From: Microbispora triticiradicis
Lineage (GTDB): Bacteria > Actinomycetota > Actinomycetes > Streptosporangiales > Streptosporangiaceae
Direction: 5' to 3'
Assembly (NCBI GenBank): GCA_003260025.2
Contig: QFZU02000007.1
Location: 49,351-113,350 of the forward strand
DNA: 64,000 bases
Each line of letters starts with the position of its first letter. Position 1 is the first letter of the stretch. Made by a program: the position numbers and the translations under genes. Positions 55,526 through 63,565 of this stretch are shown one piece after another. Under the pieces are notes generated by a model. That model searched no databases. It had not been told where the DNA came from and saw nothing but the letters and a program-made list of their open reading frames with translations.

Positions 55526-57874
55526 ATGAGTGAGCGTCAACCTGACACCGCTCGCGCCGAGGCCCTGCGGCGTGAACAGGAGTACGTCTCCATGCTGTAC
55601 GAACGTCTCGACGTCGCCCGCGACCGGGCCGGCCGCGGGATGCGCGACGTTCTGGCCCGGGGCGCCTCGGGCACCAGGCAGGCGCTCGTGGAGCGGGAGG
55701 TGACGGCGGCCGAGCACGCCGACCGCCTCGCGCGGTTGTCGGCCGTCGAACGCGGCCTCTGCTTCGGCCGCGTCGACGACGGCGATGGCCGCACCCTCTA
55801 CATCGGGCGTGTCGGGCTCCGCGACGACGACCACACGTCCGTGCTGGTGGACTGGCGGGCACCGGCCGCACGCCCCTTCTACGTCGCCACCCCAGGCGAC
55901 CCCGAGGGTCTCGTACGCCGCCGTCACCTCCACATCCGGGACCGCAGGGTCGTCGGGATCGACGACGAGGTCTTCGACCTCGACCGGATGGCCGACGCCG
56001 ACCGCCGTACGCTCGTCGGCGAGGCGGCCCTGCTCGCGGCGCTGCGGCGGGGGCGCACCGGACGCATGGGCGAGGTCGTCGCGACGATCCAGCGGGAGCA
56101 GGACCGGGTGATCCGCTCGGGCCTGGCCGGGGCGCTGGTCGTGCAGGGCGGGCCGGGCACCGGCAAGACCGTCGCCGCGCTGCACCGTGCGGCGTACCTG
56201 CTCTACACGCACCGCGACACACTGGAACGGCGCGGCATCCTCGTCGTCGCGCCCAACGCGACCTTCTCCCGGTACATCGGCCAGGTGCTCCCGGCGCTGG
56301 GCGAGACCCAGGTGGTGCTCACCAGCCTGGGCGGGCTCCACCCCGGCGTGCGGGCCGAGGCCGAGGACGCGCCTGCCACCGCCGTCGTGAAGGGCGACCC
56401 GCGCATGGTCCGGGTGATCGAGGAGGCCGTACGGGACCGGGAGCGGGTGCCGGAGGGCGACCTGGAGGTGCGGATCCCCGTCCGCACCTCCCTGCGCGGC
56501 GGCGTGGAGGTGGTGGTCGAGGAGATGACGCTGCGGGTGGACCACGCCACCTGCCTGCGGGCCCGGGACCACGCCCGCGGCCTGCGGCGGCCGCACAACA
56601 TCGCCCGCTGGGCCTTCGTCCGCCGGATCCTGCCGGCGCTGGCGCGCGACGAGGCCGAGCGGCTCGACCGGCCATTGGAGGACGGCGACCTGCGGTACGC
56701 GGCCACGGCCCTGTGGGAGCACCGATCGGTACGTGACGCACTCGACGCCCTGTGGCCGGAGATCAGTCCGGAGCGGCTCGTCCGCGAGCTTCTGTCCGAC
56801 GAGGAGCGGTTGCGCGCCGCCGCCGGGCCGCACCTGACGGAGGACGAGCGCGCGGTGCTGCTGCGGCCACGGGAGGCGCCCTGGACCGTCGGCGACGTGC
56901 CGCTGCTCGACGAGGCCGCCGAACTGCTCGGCGAGCACGACCACGGGGCGGAGGCGAGACGGCGCCGCGCGGAGGAGGAGCGGCGTGAGGAGGAGCTGTA
57001 CGCCAGGGAGGTACTCACGATCACCGACGCCGCCTCGGTGCTGGACGCGGCCTCGCTGGCCGGCCGCAACCGCGACGACGGGCCGTACGTCACGACCGCG
57101 GACCGGGCCGCCCGTGACCGCACCTGGGCGTACGGGCACGTGATCGTGGACGAGGCGCAGGAGCTGTCGGCGATGGCGTGGCGGACGGTGATGCGGCGGG
57201 TCCCGGCCCGCTCCCTGACGGTTGTGGGCGACATCGCGCAGACCGGCGCGGCCGCCGGCGCCCGGTCCTGGGGCGAGATGCTCGACCCGTACGTGAAGGG
57301 GCGCTGGCGGGAGGAGCGCCTGCTGGTCAACTACCGCACCCCGGCGGAGATCATGGAGGTGGCCGCGGACGTGCTGCGGGCGGTGGAGCCCGGGCAGGAG
57401 CCGCCCGAGTCGGTCAGGCACGGCGGCGCCCGCCCCCGCGCCGTACCGGCCGCCGGGACCGATCTGCGGCGGCTGGTGGACGCGGAACTGCGTGAGATCG
57501 GGGAGGGGGGTGAGATCGGGGAGGGGCGGGTGGGCGTCGTCACGCCGGACGCCCGGCACGCCGAGATCGGCGCGCTGTTTCCCGAAGCCGTCGATCCGCT
57601 GGACAGCCGGGTGGCCGTCCTGACCGTGCGCGGCTCCAAAGGTCTGGAGTTCGACGCCGTGGTCGTGGTCGACCCCGAGGGCATCCTGCGTCAGTCCCCG
57701 AAGGGAGGCCAGGATCTGTACGTCGCGACCACGCGGGCGACGCGGCGGCTGACCGTGGTCCACGAGGGCGCGCTGCCCGCCATGCTGCACCGCCTGGAAC
57801 CCGCCGGGCAGCCTGAGAACGCCGGGCCGCTTGGCAACGCCGCGCCCCTGGAGGACCCGGGCCGCCGCCTCTGA
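55526..57874 (+). CDS. HelD-like UvrD-family helicase acting on RNA polymerase
   Basis: A 782-residue superfamily 1 ATPase. An N-terminal coiled-coil of about 75 residues (REQEYVSMLYERLDVARDRA) precedes the helicase core: Walker A VVQGGPGTGKTVAALHRAAY, Walker B HVIVDEAQELSAM, motif III VVGDIAQTG, motif IV LLVNYRTPAEIM and motif VI YVATTRATRRLTVVHE. The pattern fits actinobacterial class II HelD, which removes stalled RNA polymerase from DNA and in some hosts gives rifamycin tolerance. DNA-repair UvrD/PcrA proteins lack this N-terminal coil. No partner gene is coupled. Confidence 0.9.
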   Translation: MSERQPDTARAEALRREQEYVSMLYERLDVARDRAGRGMRDVLARGASGTRQALVEREVTAAEHADRLARLSAVERGLCFGRVDDGDGRTLYIGRVGLRDDDHTSVLVDWRAPAARPFYVATPGDPEGLVRRRHLHIRDRRVVGIDDEVFDLDRMADADRRTLVGEAALLAALRRGRTGRMGEVVATIQREQDRVIRSGLAGALVVQGGPGTGKTVAALHRAAYLLYTHRDTLERRGILVVAPNATFSRYIGQVLPALGETQVVLTSLGGLHPGVRAEAEDAPATAVVKGDPRMVRVIEEAVRDRERVPEGDLEVRIPVRTSLRGGVEVVVEEMTLRVDHATCLRARDHARGLRRPHNIARWAFVRRILPALARDEAERLDRPLEDGDLRYAATALWEHRSVRDALDALWPEISPERLVRELLSDEERLRAAAGPHLTEDERAVLLRPREAPWTVGDVPLLDEAAELLGEHDHGAEARRRRAEEERREEELYAREVLTITDAASVLDAASLAGRNRDDGPYVTTADRAARDRTWAYGHVIVDEAQELSAMAWRTVMRRVPARSLTVVGDIAQTGAAAGARSWGEMLDPYVKGRWREERLLVNYRTPAEIMEVAADVLRAVEPGQEPPESVRHGGARPRAVPAAGTDLRRLVDAELREIGEGGEIGEGRVGVVTPDARHAEIGALFPEAVDPLDSRVAVLTVRGSKGLEFDAVVVVDPEGILRQSPKGGQDLYVATTRATRRLTVVHEGALPAMLHRLEPAGQPENAGPLGNAAPLEDPGRRL

Positions 57875-57887
57875 GCCGCCTTAGAGC

Positions 57888-57921
57888 ACGCCGGGCCGCC
57901 GGCGACGGGGCGGCCCGGCGT
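57888..57921. terminator. First hairpin of a double terminator
   Basis: Perfect 13-bp arms ACGCCGGGCCGCC and GGCGGCCCGGCGT with an 8-base loop, just after the HelD-like gene. Confidence 0.75.
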
Positions 57922-57954
57922 CCTCGGAGGGCTCGGGGGACTCCGGACACGCGA

Positions 57955-57981
57955 ACGGCCGGCGTGGAGGACGCCGGCCGT
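57955..57981. terminator. Second hairpin of a double terminator
   Basis: Arms ACGGCCGGCGT (57955-57965) and ACGCCGGCCGT (57971-57981) with a 5-base loop. It probably serves the leftward YtxH-like gene that ends at 58023. Confidence 0.7.
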
Positions 57982-58022
57982 ATCAGCGCGGCCGTGTGCC
58001 GCGCACAGCGCGGCCACCGGTT

Positions 58023-58526
58023 TCAGGACATCTTCCCCGAGATCTCGTCGGCGGCCTTGTCGGCCTTCTCTCCGACCTCCTCGGCCTTGTCTCCCACCCA
58101 CCTGCCGGCGTCGGCACCCGTGTGCCGCACACTGTCCCGCATCGTGTCGGCCCACTTCTGGGCGTTGTTGCGGTACATCGCCACTCCGGCCGCGCCGATC
58201 GCGACACCGCTGAGCAGCGCGACGACGGGCCAGCGCCGCCGGGTGCGCCGGGTGCCGGTCGACACCTCGATCCGGCGGGCCAACTCGCTCAGGAACGCGC
58301 TGACGATCGGAGCGATCTGCTCCTCGACCGACTGCGCCGCCTGGTCGAGCTTCGGCGCCGCCCAGACTCTGGCGTCCTCGATCCGGTGCGTGGCGAGGTC
58401 TCTGGCGTTCTCCGCCATCGGACTCACCCGCCCGCCGGCCTTCATCGCCTGATCTCTCACCCTGCTCAGCCACGTCTGCGGGATGATCACTTCGGCACGG
58501 CGCTTTCTGTTCATTGTCAGGGACAC
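58023..58526 (-). CDS. YtxH-like membrane protein
   Basis: A 167-residue protein. The GTG at 58526 lies six bases after GGGGAGG and is preferred to the ATG at 58514. It has a basic N-terminus, amphipathic helices (DLATHRIEDARVWAAPKLDQ), a membrane helix (WPVVALLSGVAIGAAGVAMY) and a charged Lys/Glu/Ala-rich tail (VGDKAEEVGEKADKAADEIS) like YtxH or LEA-type proteins. Function unknown; perhaps an envelope or stress protein. Confidence 0.78.
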   Translation of the reverse strand: MSLTMNRKRRAEVIIPQTWLSRVRDQAMKAGGRVSPMAENARDLATHRIEDARVWAAPKLDQAAQSVEEQIAPIVSAFLSELARRIEVSTGTRRTRRRWPVVALLSGVAIGAAGVAMYRNNAQKWADTMRDSVRHTGADAGRWVGDKAEEVGEKADKAADEISGKMS

Positions 58527-58667
58527 GATCAACCTCCCCAATCGACAGCGGCCCCGGACCGTCCCCTTCCCGGATGGTCGGGGCTCAATCACGGGCGGTG
58601 CTTGAAGGCATGCTCGATACCCTGTGATCCGGACAACTAACACGAGCAACCTAAGGGGGCGGCCCTC

Positions 58668-59198
58668 GTGGCTGACAACCTCATCGCGAACCTGCGCACG
58701 AACCACGGCACGATCCGGGTCCGGCTCTTCCCCAACAAGGCGCCGAAGACGGTGCGCAACTTCGTCGAACTCGCGGAGGGCACCCGTGAGTGGACCCACC
58801 CCGAGACCGGCGAGAAGACGACCGCCAAGCTGTACGACGGCACCATCTTCCACCGGGTGATCAACGGCTTCATGATCCAGGGTGGCGACCCGCTCGGGCA
58901 GGGCGTCGGCGGCCCGGGATACAGCTTCGACGACGAGATCCACCCGGAGAACCAGTTCAACCGGCCCTACCTGCTCGCCATGGCGAACGCCGGCAAGCGG
59001 TTCGGCAAGGGCACCAACGGGTCCCAGTTCTTCATCACCGTCTCGCCGACGCCGCACCTCAACCAGGGCCACACGATCTTCGGCGAGGTGATCGAGGGCA
59101 CCGAGGTCGTCGACGCGATCGCCAAGACCCCCACCGCCCGGGGCGACCGGCCCGTCAACGACGTGGTCCTCGAAGAGGTCACCATCGAGCGGTCCTGA
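58668..59198 (+). CDS. ppiA: Cyclophilin-type peptidyl-prolyl isomerase
   Basis: A 176-residue cytosolic cyclophilin: LRTNHGTIRVRLFPNKAPKT, the active-site Phe/Arg in IFHRVINGFMIQGGDP, GTNGSQFFITVSPTPHLNQG and HTIFGEVIEGTEVVDAIA. It starts at a GTG with AAGGGGG upstream. Position beside rhomboid, crgA, pabA/trpG and pknB matches ppiA (Rv0009) of mycobacteria. It catalyses proline cis-trans isomerisation during folding. Confidence 0.95.
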   Translation: MADNLIANLRTNHGTIRVRLFPNKAPKTVRNFVELAEGTREWTHPETGEKTTAKLYDGTIFHRVINGFMIQGGDPLGQGVGGPGYSFDDEIHPENQFNRPYLLAMANAGKRFGKGTNGSQFFITVSPTPHLNQGHTIFGEVIEGTEVVDAIAKTPTARGDRPVNDVVLEEVTIERS

Positions 59199-59240
59199 CG
59201 CTTCCGGCGATCACGGCGCACAGCGTCCGGCGATCACGGC

Positions 59241-59272
59241 GCCCCGGCCGCGCGAACGCGCGCGGCCGGGGC
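59241..59272 (+). terminator. Terminator of ppiA
   Basis: 14-bp arms 59241-59254 and 59259-59272 (GCCCCGGCCGCGCG and its complement) with loop AACG, then GTTTCC. Confidence 0.75.
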
Positions 59273-59338
59273 GTTTCCGGCTTATAGGCTGGCTGTCGTG
59301 GATGTGCCCGCACCGGGACCCGCCCCAGGAAGGATTCC

Positions 59339-60205
59339 ATGACCTCCCAGCCTCCGCCGCCCCCGCAGCCGGGGGCGCACGCCGTACCCACCTGCTACCG
59401 GCACCCCGAGCGCGAGACCTACGTCCGCTGCCAGCGCTGCGCGCGCCCGATCTGCCCCGACTGCATGCGTGAGGCGGCGGTCGGCCACCAGTGCCCCGAA
59501 TGCGTCCAGGAGGGCAACCGGGAGGTCCGGCAGGCCCGCACGACCTTCGGTGGCGCGGTCGTCGCCGCGCCCCGCGTCACCTGGGCGCTGCTCGCCCTCA
59601 ACGTGCTCGCGTACGCGGCCGAGGTCGTGAACCAGAACGAGGTCATCCGGCGGTTCGCCATGTACTCGCTCGGCGTCCACCTGGGCGAGTGGTGGCGCCT
59701 GATCACCGGCGCCTTCCTGCACTCGCCGCCGCCGTCGTTCTGGCACATCCTGTTCAACATGTGGGCGCTGTACGTCATCGGGCCCGAACTGGAGCGCAGG
59801 CTCGGCTCGACCCGGTTCGCGGCGCTCTACCTGCTGTCGGCGCTCGGCGGCTCGGTCGCCATCTACCTGTTCGGCACCGTGGCGGTCGGCGCGTCCGGAG
59901 CCATCTACGGCCTGTTCGGCGCGTTGTTCGTGGTCTCCCGCAAACTCGGGTACGACGCCCGGGGCGTCCTGTGGCTGATCGGGATCAACGTGGTGCTCAC
60001 GTTCGTCGTGCCCGGCATCAGCTGGCAGGGGCACCTCGGCGGGCTGCTGACCGGCACCCTGGTCGCGGCGGGCTTCGCCTACGCACCCCGCGGCAACCGC
60101 GTGCTCGTCCAGGTCGGCGTCGCGGCGGTCGTGCTGGTGGCGCTGGTCCTGCTCGTCACCGCGCTTCCGCCGTACGGATATCCTCCCGTGGGCATCCGCA
60201 CCTGA
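59339..60205 (+). CDS. Rhomboid intramembrane serine protease with zinc-binding N-terminus
   Basis: A 288-residue membrane protease. The first about 60 residues carry a B-box-like zinc module (CYRHPERETYVRCQRCARPI, CPDCMREAAVGHQCPECV). Six helices follow, with the catalytic Ser in VGASGAIYGLFGALFV, the His in GHLGGLLTG and the oxyanion segment FWHILFNMWALYVIGPELER. Rhomboids cut membrane proteins within the bilayer. The gene ends near a DnaA-box cluster and converges with crgA. Confidence 0.93.
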   Translation: MTSQPPPPPQPGAHAVPTCYRHPERETYVRCQRCARPICPDCMREAAVGHQCPECVQEGNREVRQARTTFGGAVVAAPRVTWALLALNVLAYAAEVVNQNEVIRRFAMYSLGVHLGEWWRLITGAFLHSPPPSFWHILFNMWALYVIGPELERRLGSTRFAALYLLSALGGSVAIYLFGTVAVGASGAIYGLFGALFVVSRKLGYDARGVLWLIGINVVLTFVVPGISWQGHLGGLLTGTLVAAGFAYAPRGNRVLVQVGVAAVVLVALVLLVTALPPYGYPPVGIRT

Positions 60206-60283
60206 GCGCGTCGCGCGTCTGACCTGGTCGGCCGGGCCTCGCCGTACGGGAGCGGGCCCGGCGGATCGACCGCGCGTCGCACT

Positions 60284-60317
60284 TTACCCACAGCCTGTGG
60301 ACAAAGACTGTGGAAAA
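60284..60317. promoter_or_regulatory. Cluster of three DnaA-box-like sites
   Basis: TTACCCACA (60284-60292), TGTGGACAA (60296-60304, reverse of the exact actinobacterial box TTGTCCACA) and TGTGGAAAA (60309-60317, reverse of TTTTCCACA) lie within 34 bases. They sit between convergent rhomboid and crgA genes, not in a promoter. DnaA binding is inferred; a titration or local control site near the origin is possible. Confidence 0.55.
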
Positions 60318-60329
60318 AATCTCAAACGG

Positions 60330-60575
60330 CTAACGCCACTTGGTGGACAGCACGACACCCACGATGATGAGCCCGAACCCGATCAGCAGGTTCCAGTTGG
60401 CCAGCGCGGAGATACCGGGAACGTTCGGCGCGATGTAGTAGACCGCGATCCAGACGATGCCGACGATCCAGCAGGCCACCATCAGAGGGGCGAGCCAGCG
60501 GGGGCTGACCTTCACCGTCTGCGTCTTCTGCGGCGGCGTGTAGACGGGCTTCTTGCGAATCTTCGACTTGGGCAC
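60330..60575 (-). CDS. crgA: Cell-division protein CrgA
   Basis: An 81-residue protein with the CrgA layout: basic N-terminus MPKSKIRKKPVYTPPQ, two membrane helices (LAPLMVACWIVGIVWIAVYY and LLIGFGLIIVGVVLSTKW) and the NVPGISALANWN loop. CrgA coordinates FtsZ ring and peptidoglycan machinery in mycelial actinobacteria and mycobacteria. Synteny with pabA/trpG and pknB agrees. Confidence 0.97.
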   Translation of the reverse strand: MPKSKIRKKPVYTPPQKTQTVKVSPRWLAPLMVACWIVGIVWIAVYYIAPNVPGISALANWNLLIGFGLIIVGVVLSTKWR

Positions 60576-60755
60576 GGGAGCGTCTCCTGGTGGGTACCCG
60601 CGCGGTCGTGCGGGCTGGTGTCAATAGCGTAGTCGCCATGGCGGCGAAGTCCCGAGCAAGGATAGTCGGCGCGGGCCCGCCGGGGCGATCCCCGTACGGC
60701 ATTGCCTTAGGCTGAAAGTCCGATTTCTCCACACCCGAGAACGCCGAACGAGCCG

Positions 60756-61382
60756 ATGACGCAGCCGGAGACAGAGCGGGAGACACAGCGAACGGCACCG
60801 CACGGCGCGCCGCCGAGGGTGCTGGTCGTGGACAACCACGACAGCTTCGTCCACACGATCGTGCAGTACCTGCGTGGTCTCGGCGCGGACTGCGACGTGC
60901 GGCCGCGCGACCGGGTCACGGTGGGCGACGCCGACGGATTCGACGGCGTGCTCGTCTCGCCCGGCCCCGGCACGCCCGAGGAGGCCGGCGTGTCCGTCCC
61001 CCTCGTACGGCACTGCGCCGGGCGCGGCCTGCCGCTGCTGGGGGTCTGCCTCGGGCACCAGGCCATCGCCGTCGCGTACGGCGCGGTGGTGAGCCGCGCC
61101 CCCGAGTTGATGCACGGCAGGACCAGCCCGGTCAGGCACGACGGGCGGGGGGTCTTCGCGGAGATCCCCTCGCCGGTCACGATGACGCGTTACCACTCGC
61201 TCGCCGTGGTCCCGCGGACCGTGCCGGACGCGCTGGAGGTCACCGCCACCACCCCCGACGGCGTCATCATGGGCCTGCGTCACCGTGCCGCCCCCGTCGA
61301 GGGCGTCCAGTTCCATCCCGAGTCGGTCGTGTCCGAACACGGCCACCGCCTTCTCGGAAACTGGCTCGCGCGGATCGTGTAA
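60756..61382 (+). CDS. pabA: Anthranilate/aminodeoxychorismate synthase glutaminase component
   Basis: A 208-residue class I glutamine amidotransferase: VLVVDNHDSFVHTIVQYLRG, VSPGPGTPEEAG, the nucleophile Cys in LLGVCLGHQAIAVAYG and the His-Glu pair in VEGVQFHPESVVSEHG. It supplies ammonia to chorismate for folate (pabA) or tryptophan (trpG). Its place before pknB corresponds to Rv0013, usually called trpG; the protein may serve both pathways. Diverges from crgA. Confidence 0.93.
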   Translation: MTQPETERETQRTAPHGAPPRVLVVDNHDSFVHTIVQYLRGLGADCDVRPRDRVTVGDADGFDGVLVSPGPGTPEEAGVSVPLVRHCAGRGLPLLGVCLGHQAIAVAYGAVVSRAPELMHGRTSPVRHDGRGVFAEIPSPVTMTRYHSLAVVPRTVPDALEVTATTPDGVIMGLRHRAAPVEGVQFHPESVVSEHGHRLLGNWLARIV

Positions 61383-61415
61383 CGCTTTCCGCTCTTGTTA
61401 CGAAGACCAAAGTGA

Positions 61416-61452
61416 GGGCTTCCGCCATTGCCCCCGAGTGGCGGAAGCCCTT
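61416..61452 (+). terminator. Terminator of the glutaminase gene
   Basis: Perfect 13-bp arms AGGGCTTCCGCCA (61416-61428) and TGGCGGAAGCCCT (61440-61452) with an 11-base loop. Confidence 0.8.
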
Positions 61453-61571
61453 CTCGCGTGTGCGGGCCGTTTCCGCCCTATCTCTCAGCCGCCCCGGCCT
61501 GCCCGCCGCGCCATGCCTGCCGCACTCTGCCCGCCGCGCCCGGCGCCGTACGTGAACCGTTCATGAAAGCC

Positions 61572-61606
61572 GGACGGCGGCCACCGCCGTGCGGTGGCCG
61601 CCGTCC
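61572..61606 (-). terminator. Terminator of pknB
   Basis: Perfect 15-bp arms GGACGGCGGCCACCG (61572-61586) and its complement (61592-61606) with a 5-base loop, 36 bases after the pknB stop, followed on the minus strand by GGCTTTC. Confidence 0.8.
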
Positions 61607-61641
61607 TCTCGCAGCGTTGTCAGTTCGGTCGGTGGCGCTGC

Positions 61642-63498
61642 TCAGCCGTTGCCGAAGGGGTCGTCGCCGCCGTCCCCGAGGTCGACGCCGCCGCCGTCGT
61701 CCGTCGGGTCGGCCGTCGGTATGTCGTCGACCGGCGGCTGGGTCGGCTCCTCCGTCTGCTGCTCCGGCCCACTGGAGACCGTCAGCGTGATCGTGGTGCC
61801 GGGGTTGAGCTTGGCCCCCGGCTGCGGCGACTGGTCGATCACGTTGCCCGGCGCCACCACGTCGCTCGGCCGCTCCGTCGTCTTCACCCTGAAGCCGGCG
61901 CCCTCGATCGCCTTCTTGGCGTCCGCCAGCGTGAGGCCGACGACGCTCGGCACCTCCGTCATCTCCTTGGGCACGTAGAGCTTGACGAGGGAGCCCTTGT
62001 CGACCTCCTCGCCCGCCTTCGGGTCGGTGTCGAACACCTTGCCCTGGGGCTGCCTGGAGGCCTTCGCCACGACGCTGGCCTTGAGACCCATCTCCACGAG
62101 CTTCGCCCGGGCCTCGTCCGGCGCCAGACCGGTCACGTCGGGGATGGAGATCTTCTCCTCGCCCTTCGACACGATGACGGTGACGGTGGAGCCGGGGTCG
62201 GCCTCCTCGCCCTCGGCGGGCTCGGTGCTGATGACGGAGCCCTTGGGCACGTCGGCGTTGAACTCCTCGGGCCCGAACTCGACCTTGAAGCCCTTCGCCT
62301 CCAGCGCCTGCTTGGCCGCGGCCTTCGTCTGGTTGGTCACCTGCGGGATGGCGACCTTGTCGGCCGTGGACGAGCCGCCGCCGCCGAGGAAGGCGTACCC
62401 GACCCCGATCATCGCGCCGATCACCAGGAGCGGGATCAGGATCCACGCGGCCGTCTTCAGCGCGGTGTTGCCGCCGCCCCCGCGCCGCCGCCCGTCGTAG
62501 CGGCCGCCGCGTTCCTCGGGGCCGTAGTCGTACTGGGGGATCGCGCGGGTGCCCTGGGTGGCGGCGCCGCCCGCCGTGGTCATCGTCCGGGTGCGGTCCG
62601 GCGCGCCGTACGAGTTGTACTGCTGGGTGGCCATCGCCATCGTCTGCGGGTCGACGGGCATGCCGGACATGGCCCGCTGGAGGTCGCCGCGCATCTCGGC
62701 GGCGCTCTGGTAGCGGTGGACCGGGTCCTTGGCCATGGCCTTGAGCACGATCGCGTCGGCCCACTGGGGGATCTCGGGGTCGATCCGCGACGGCGGGATC
62801 GGGTCCTCCCGCACGTGCTGGTAGGCGATGGCGACGGGGGAGTCGCCGGTGAAGGGCGGCTGGCCGGTGAGCAGTTCGTACAGCACGCAGCCGGTCGAGT
62901 AGATGTCGCTGCGGGCGTCGACGCGCTCGCCGCGGGCCTGCTCAGGGGAGAGGTACTGCGCGGTGCCGATCACCTGTGCGGTCTGGGTCATCGTGGCCGC
63001 GGAGTCGGCCATCGCCCGGGCGATGCCGAAGTCCATGACCTTGACCTCGCCGTTGACCGTCAACATGATGTTGGCCGGTTTGATGTCCCGGTGGACGATG
63101 CCGCCCCGGTGGCTGTAGTCGAGCGCCCGCAGGATGCCGTCGACGAGCTCCGCGGCCCGCTCGGGCATCAGCCGCCGGTCGGCGCGCAGCACGTCGCGCA
63201 GCGTCCGCCCGTCGACGAACTCCATGACGATGTACGGCACGGGCGTGTTGTCCATCATGTCCTCGCCGGTGTCGTACACGGCGATGATGGACGGGTGGTT
63301 GAGCGAGGCGGCCGACTGCGCCTCACGCCGGAAGCGCGCCTGGAACGTGTGGTCCCTGGCGAGGTCGGAGCGGAGCGTCTTGATGGCGACGACACGGTCC
63401 AGCCGGATGTCCCGGGCGCGGTAGACCTCGGCCATGCCGCCACGCCCCACGACGCCGTCGAGCTCGTAGCGTCCGCCGAGTAGTCGTGGCTGAGTCAT
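61642..63498 (-). CDS. pknB: PASTA-domain serine/threonine protein kinase PknB
   Basis: A 618-residue membrane kinase. The cytosolic kinase domain has the glycine loop VVGRGGMAEVYRARD, VVAIKTL (Lys), the catalytic IVHRDIKPANIML, VMDFGIARA and the activation loop with TMTQTAQVIGTAQYLSPEQ. A juxtamembrane linker and one membrane helix (WILIPLLVIGAMIGVGYAFL) lead to three PASTA repeats (VAIPQVTNQTKAAAKQALE, ISIPDVTGLAPDEARAKLV, TEVPSVVGLTLADAKKAIE) and an acidic Pro/Gly tail. It senses peptidoglycan fragments and phosphorylates division and wall enzymes. ATG 63498 is chosen; a GTG at 63507 is possible. Confidence 0.96.
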   Translation of the reverse strand: MTQPRLLGGRYELDGVVGRGGMAEVYRARDIRLDRVVAIKTLRSDLARDHTFQARFRREAQSAASLNHPSIIAVYDTGEDMMDNTPVPYIVMEFVDGRTLRDVLRADRRLMPERAAELVDGILRALDYSHRGGIVHRDIKPANIMLTVNGEVKVMDFGIARAMADSAATMTQTAQVIGTAQYLSPEQARGERVDARSDIYSTGCVLYELLTGQPPFTGDSPVAIAYQHVREDPIPPSRIDPEIPQWADAIVLKAMAKDPVHRYQSAAEMRGDLQRAMSGMPVDPQTMAMATQQYNSYGAPDRTRTMTTAGGAATQGTRAIPQYDYGPEERGGRYDGRRRGGGGNTALKTAAWILIPLLVIGAMIGVGYAFLGGGGSSTADKVAIPQVTNQTKAAAKQALEAKGFKVEFGPEEFNADVPKGSVISTEPAEGEEADPGSTVTVIVSKGEEKISIPDVTGLAPDEARAKLVEMGLKASVVAKASRQPQGKVFDTDPKAGEEVDKGSLVKLYVPKEMTEVPSVVGLTLADAKKAIEGAGFRVKTTERPSDVVAPGNVIDQSPQPGAKLNPGTTITLTVSSGPEQQTEEPTQPPVDDIPTADPTDDGGGVDLGDGGDDPFGNG

Positions 63499-63565
63499 TT
63501 CCTGCACAGTCCCTTGCCGTTCATCGTGGGGTGCCGCCGGTGTCCATCATCGACCTTTTTCCTCA

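Noticed and set aside
55463..57790. A 775-codon frame antisense to the HelD-like gene
   Set aside because: It has no domain motifs and has the His/Gly/Arg-rich composition of a high-GC antisense shadow, while the sense strand has all helicase motifs.
60206..60330. Chromosomal origin oriC
   Set aside because: Only three DnaA boxes occur and neither dnaA nor dnaN flanks them; a genuine actinobacterial oriC has many more boxes.
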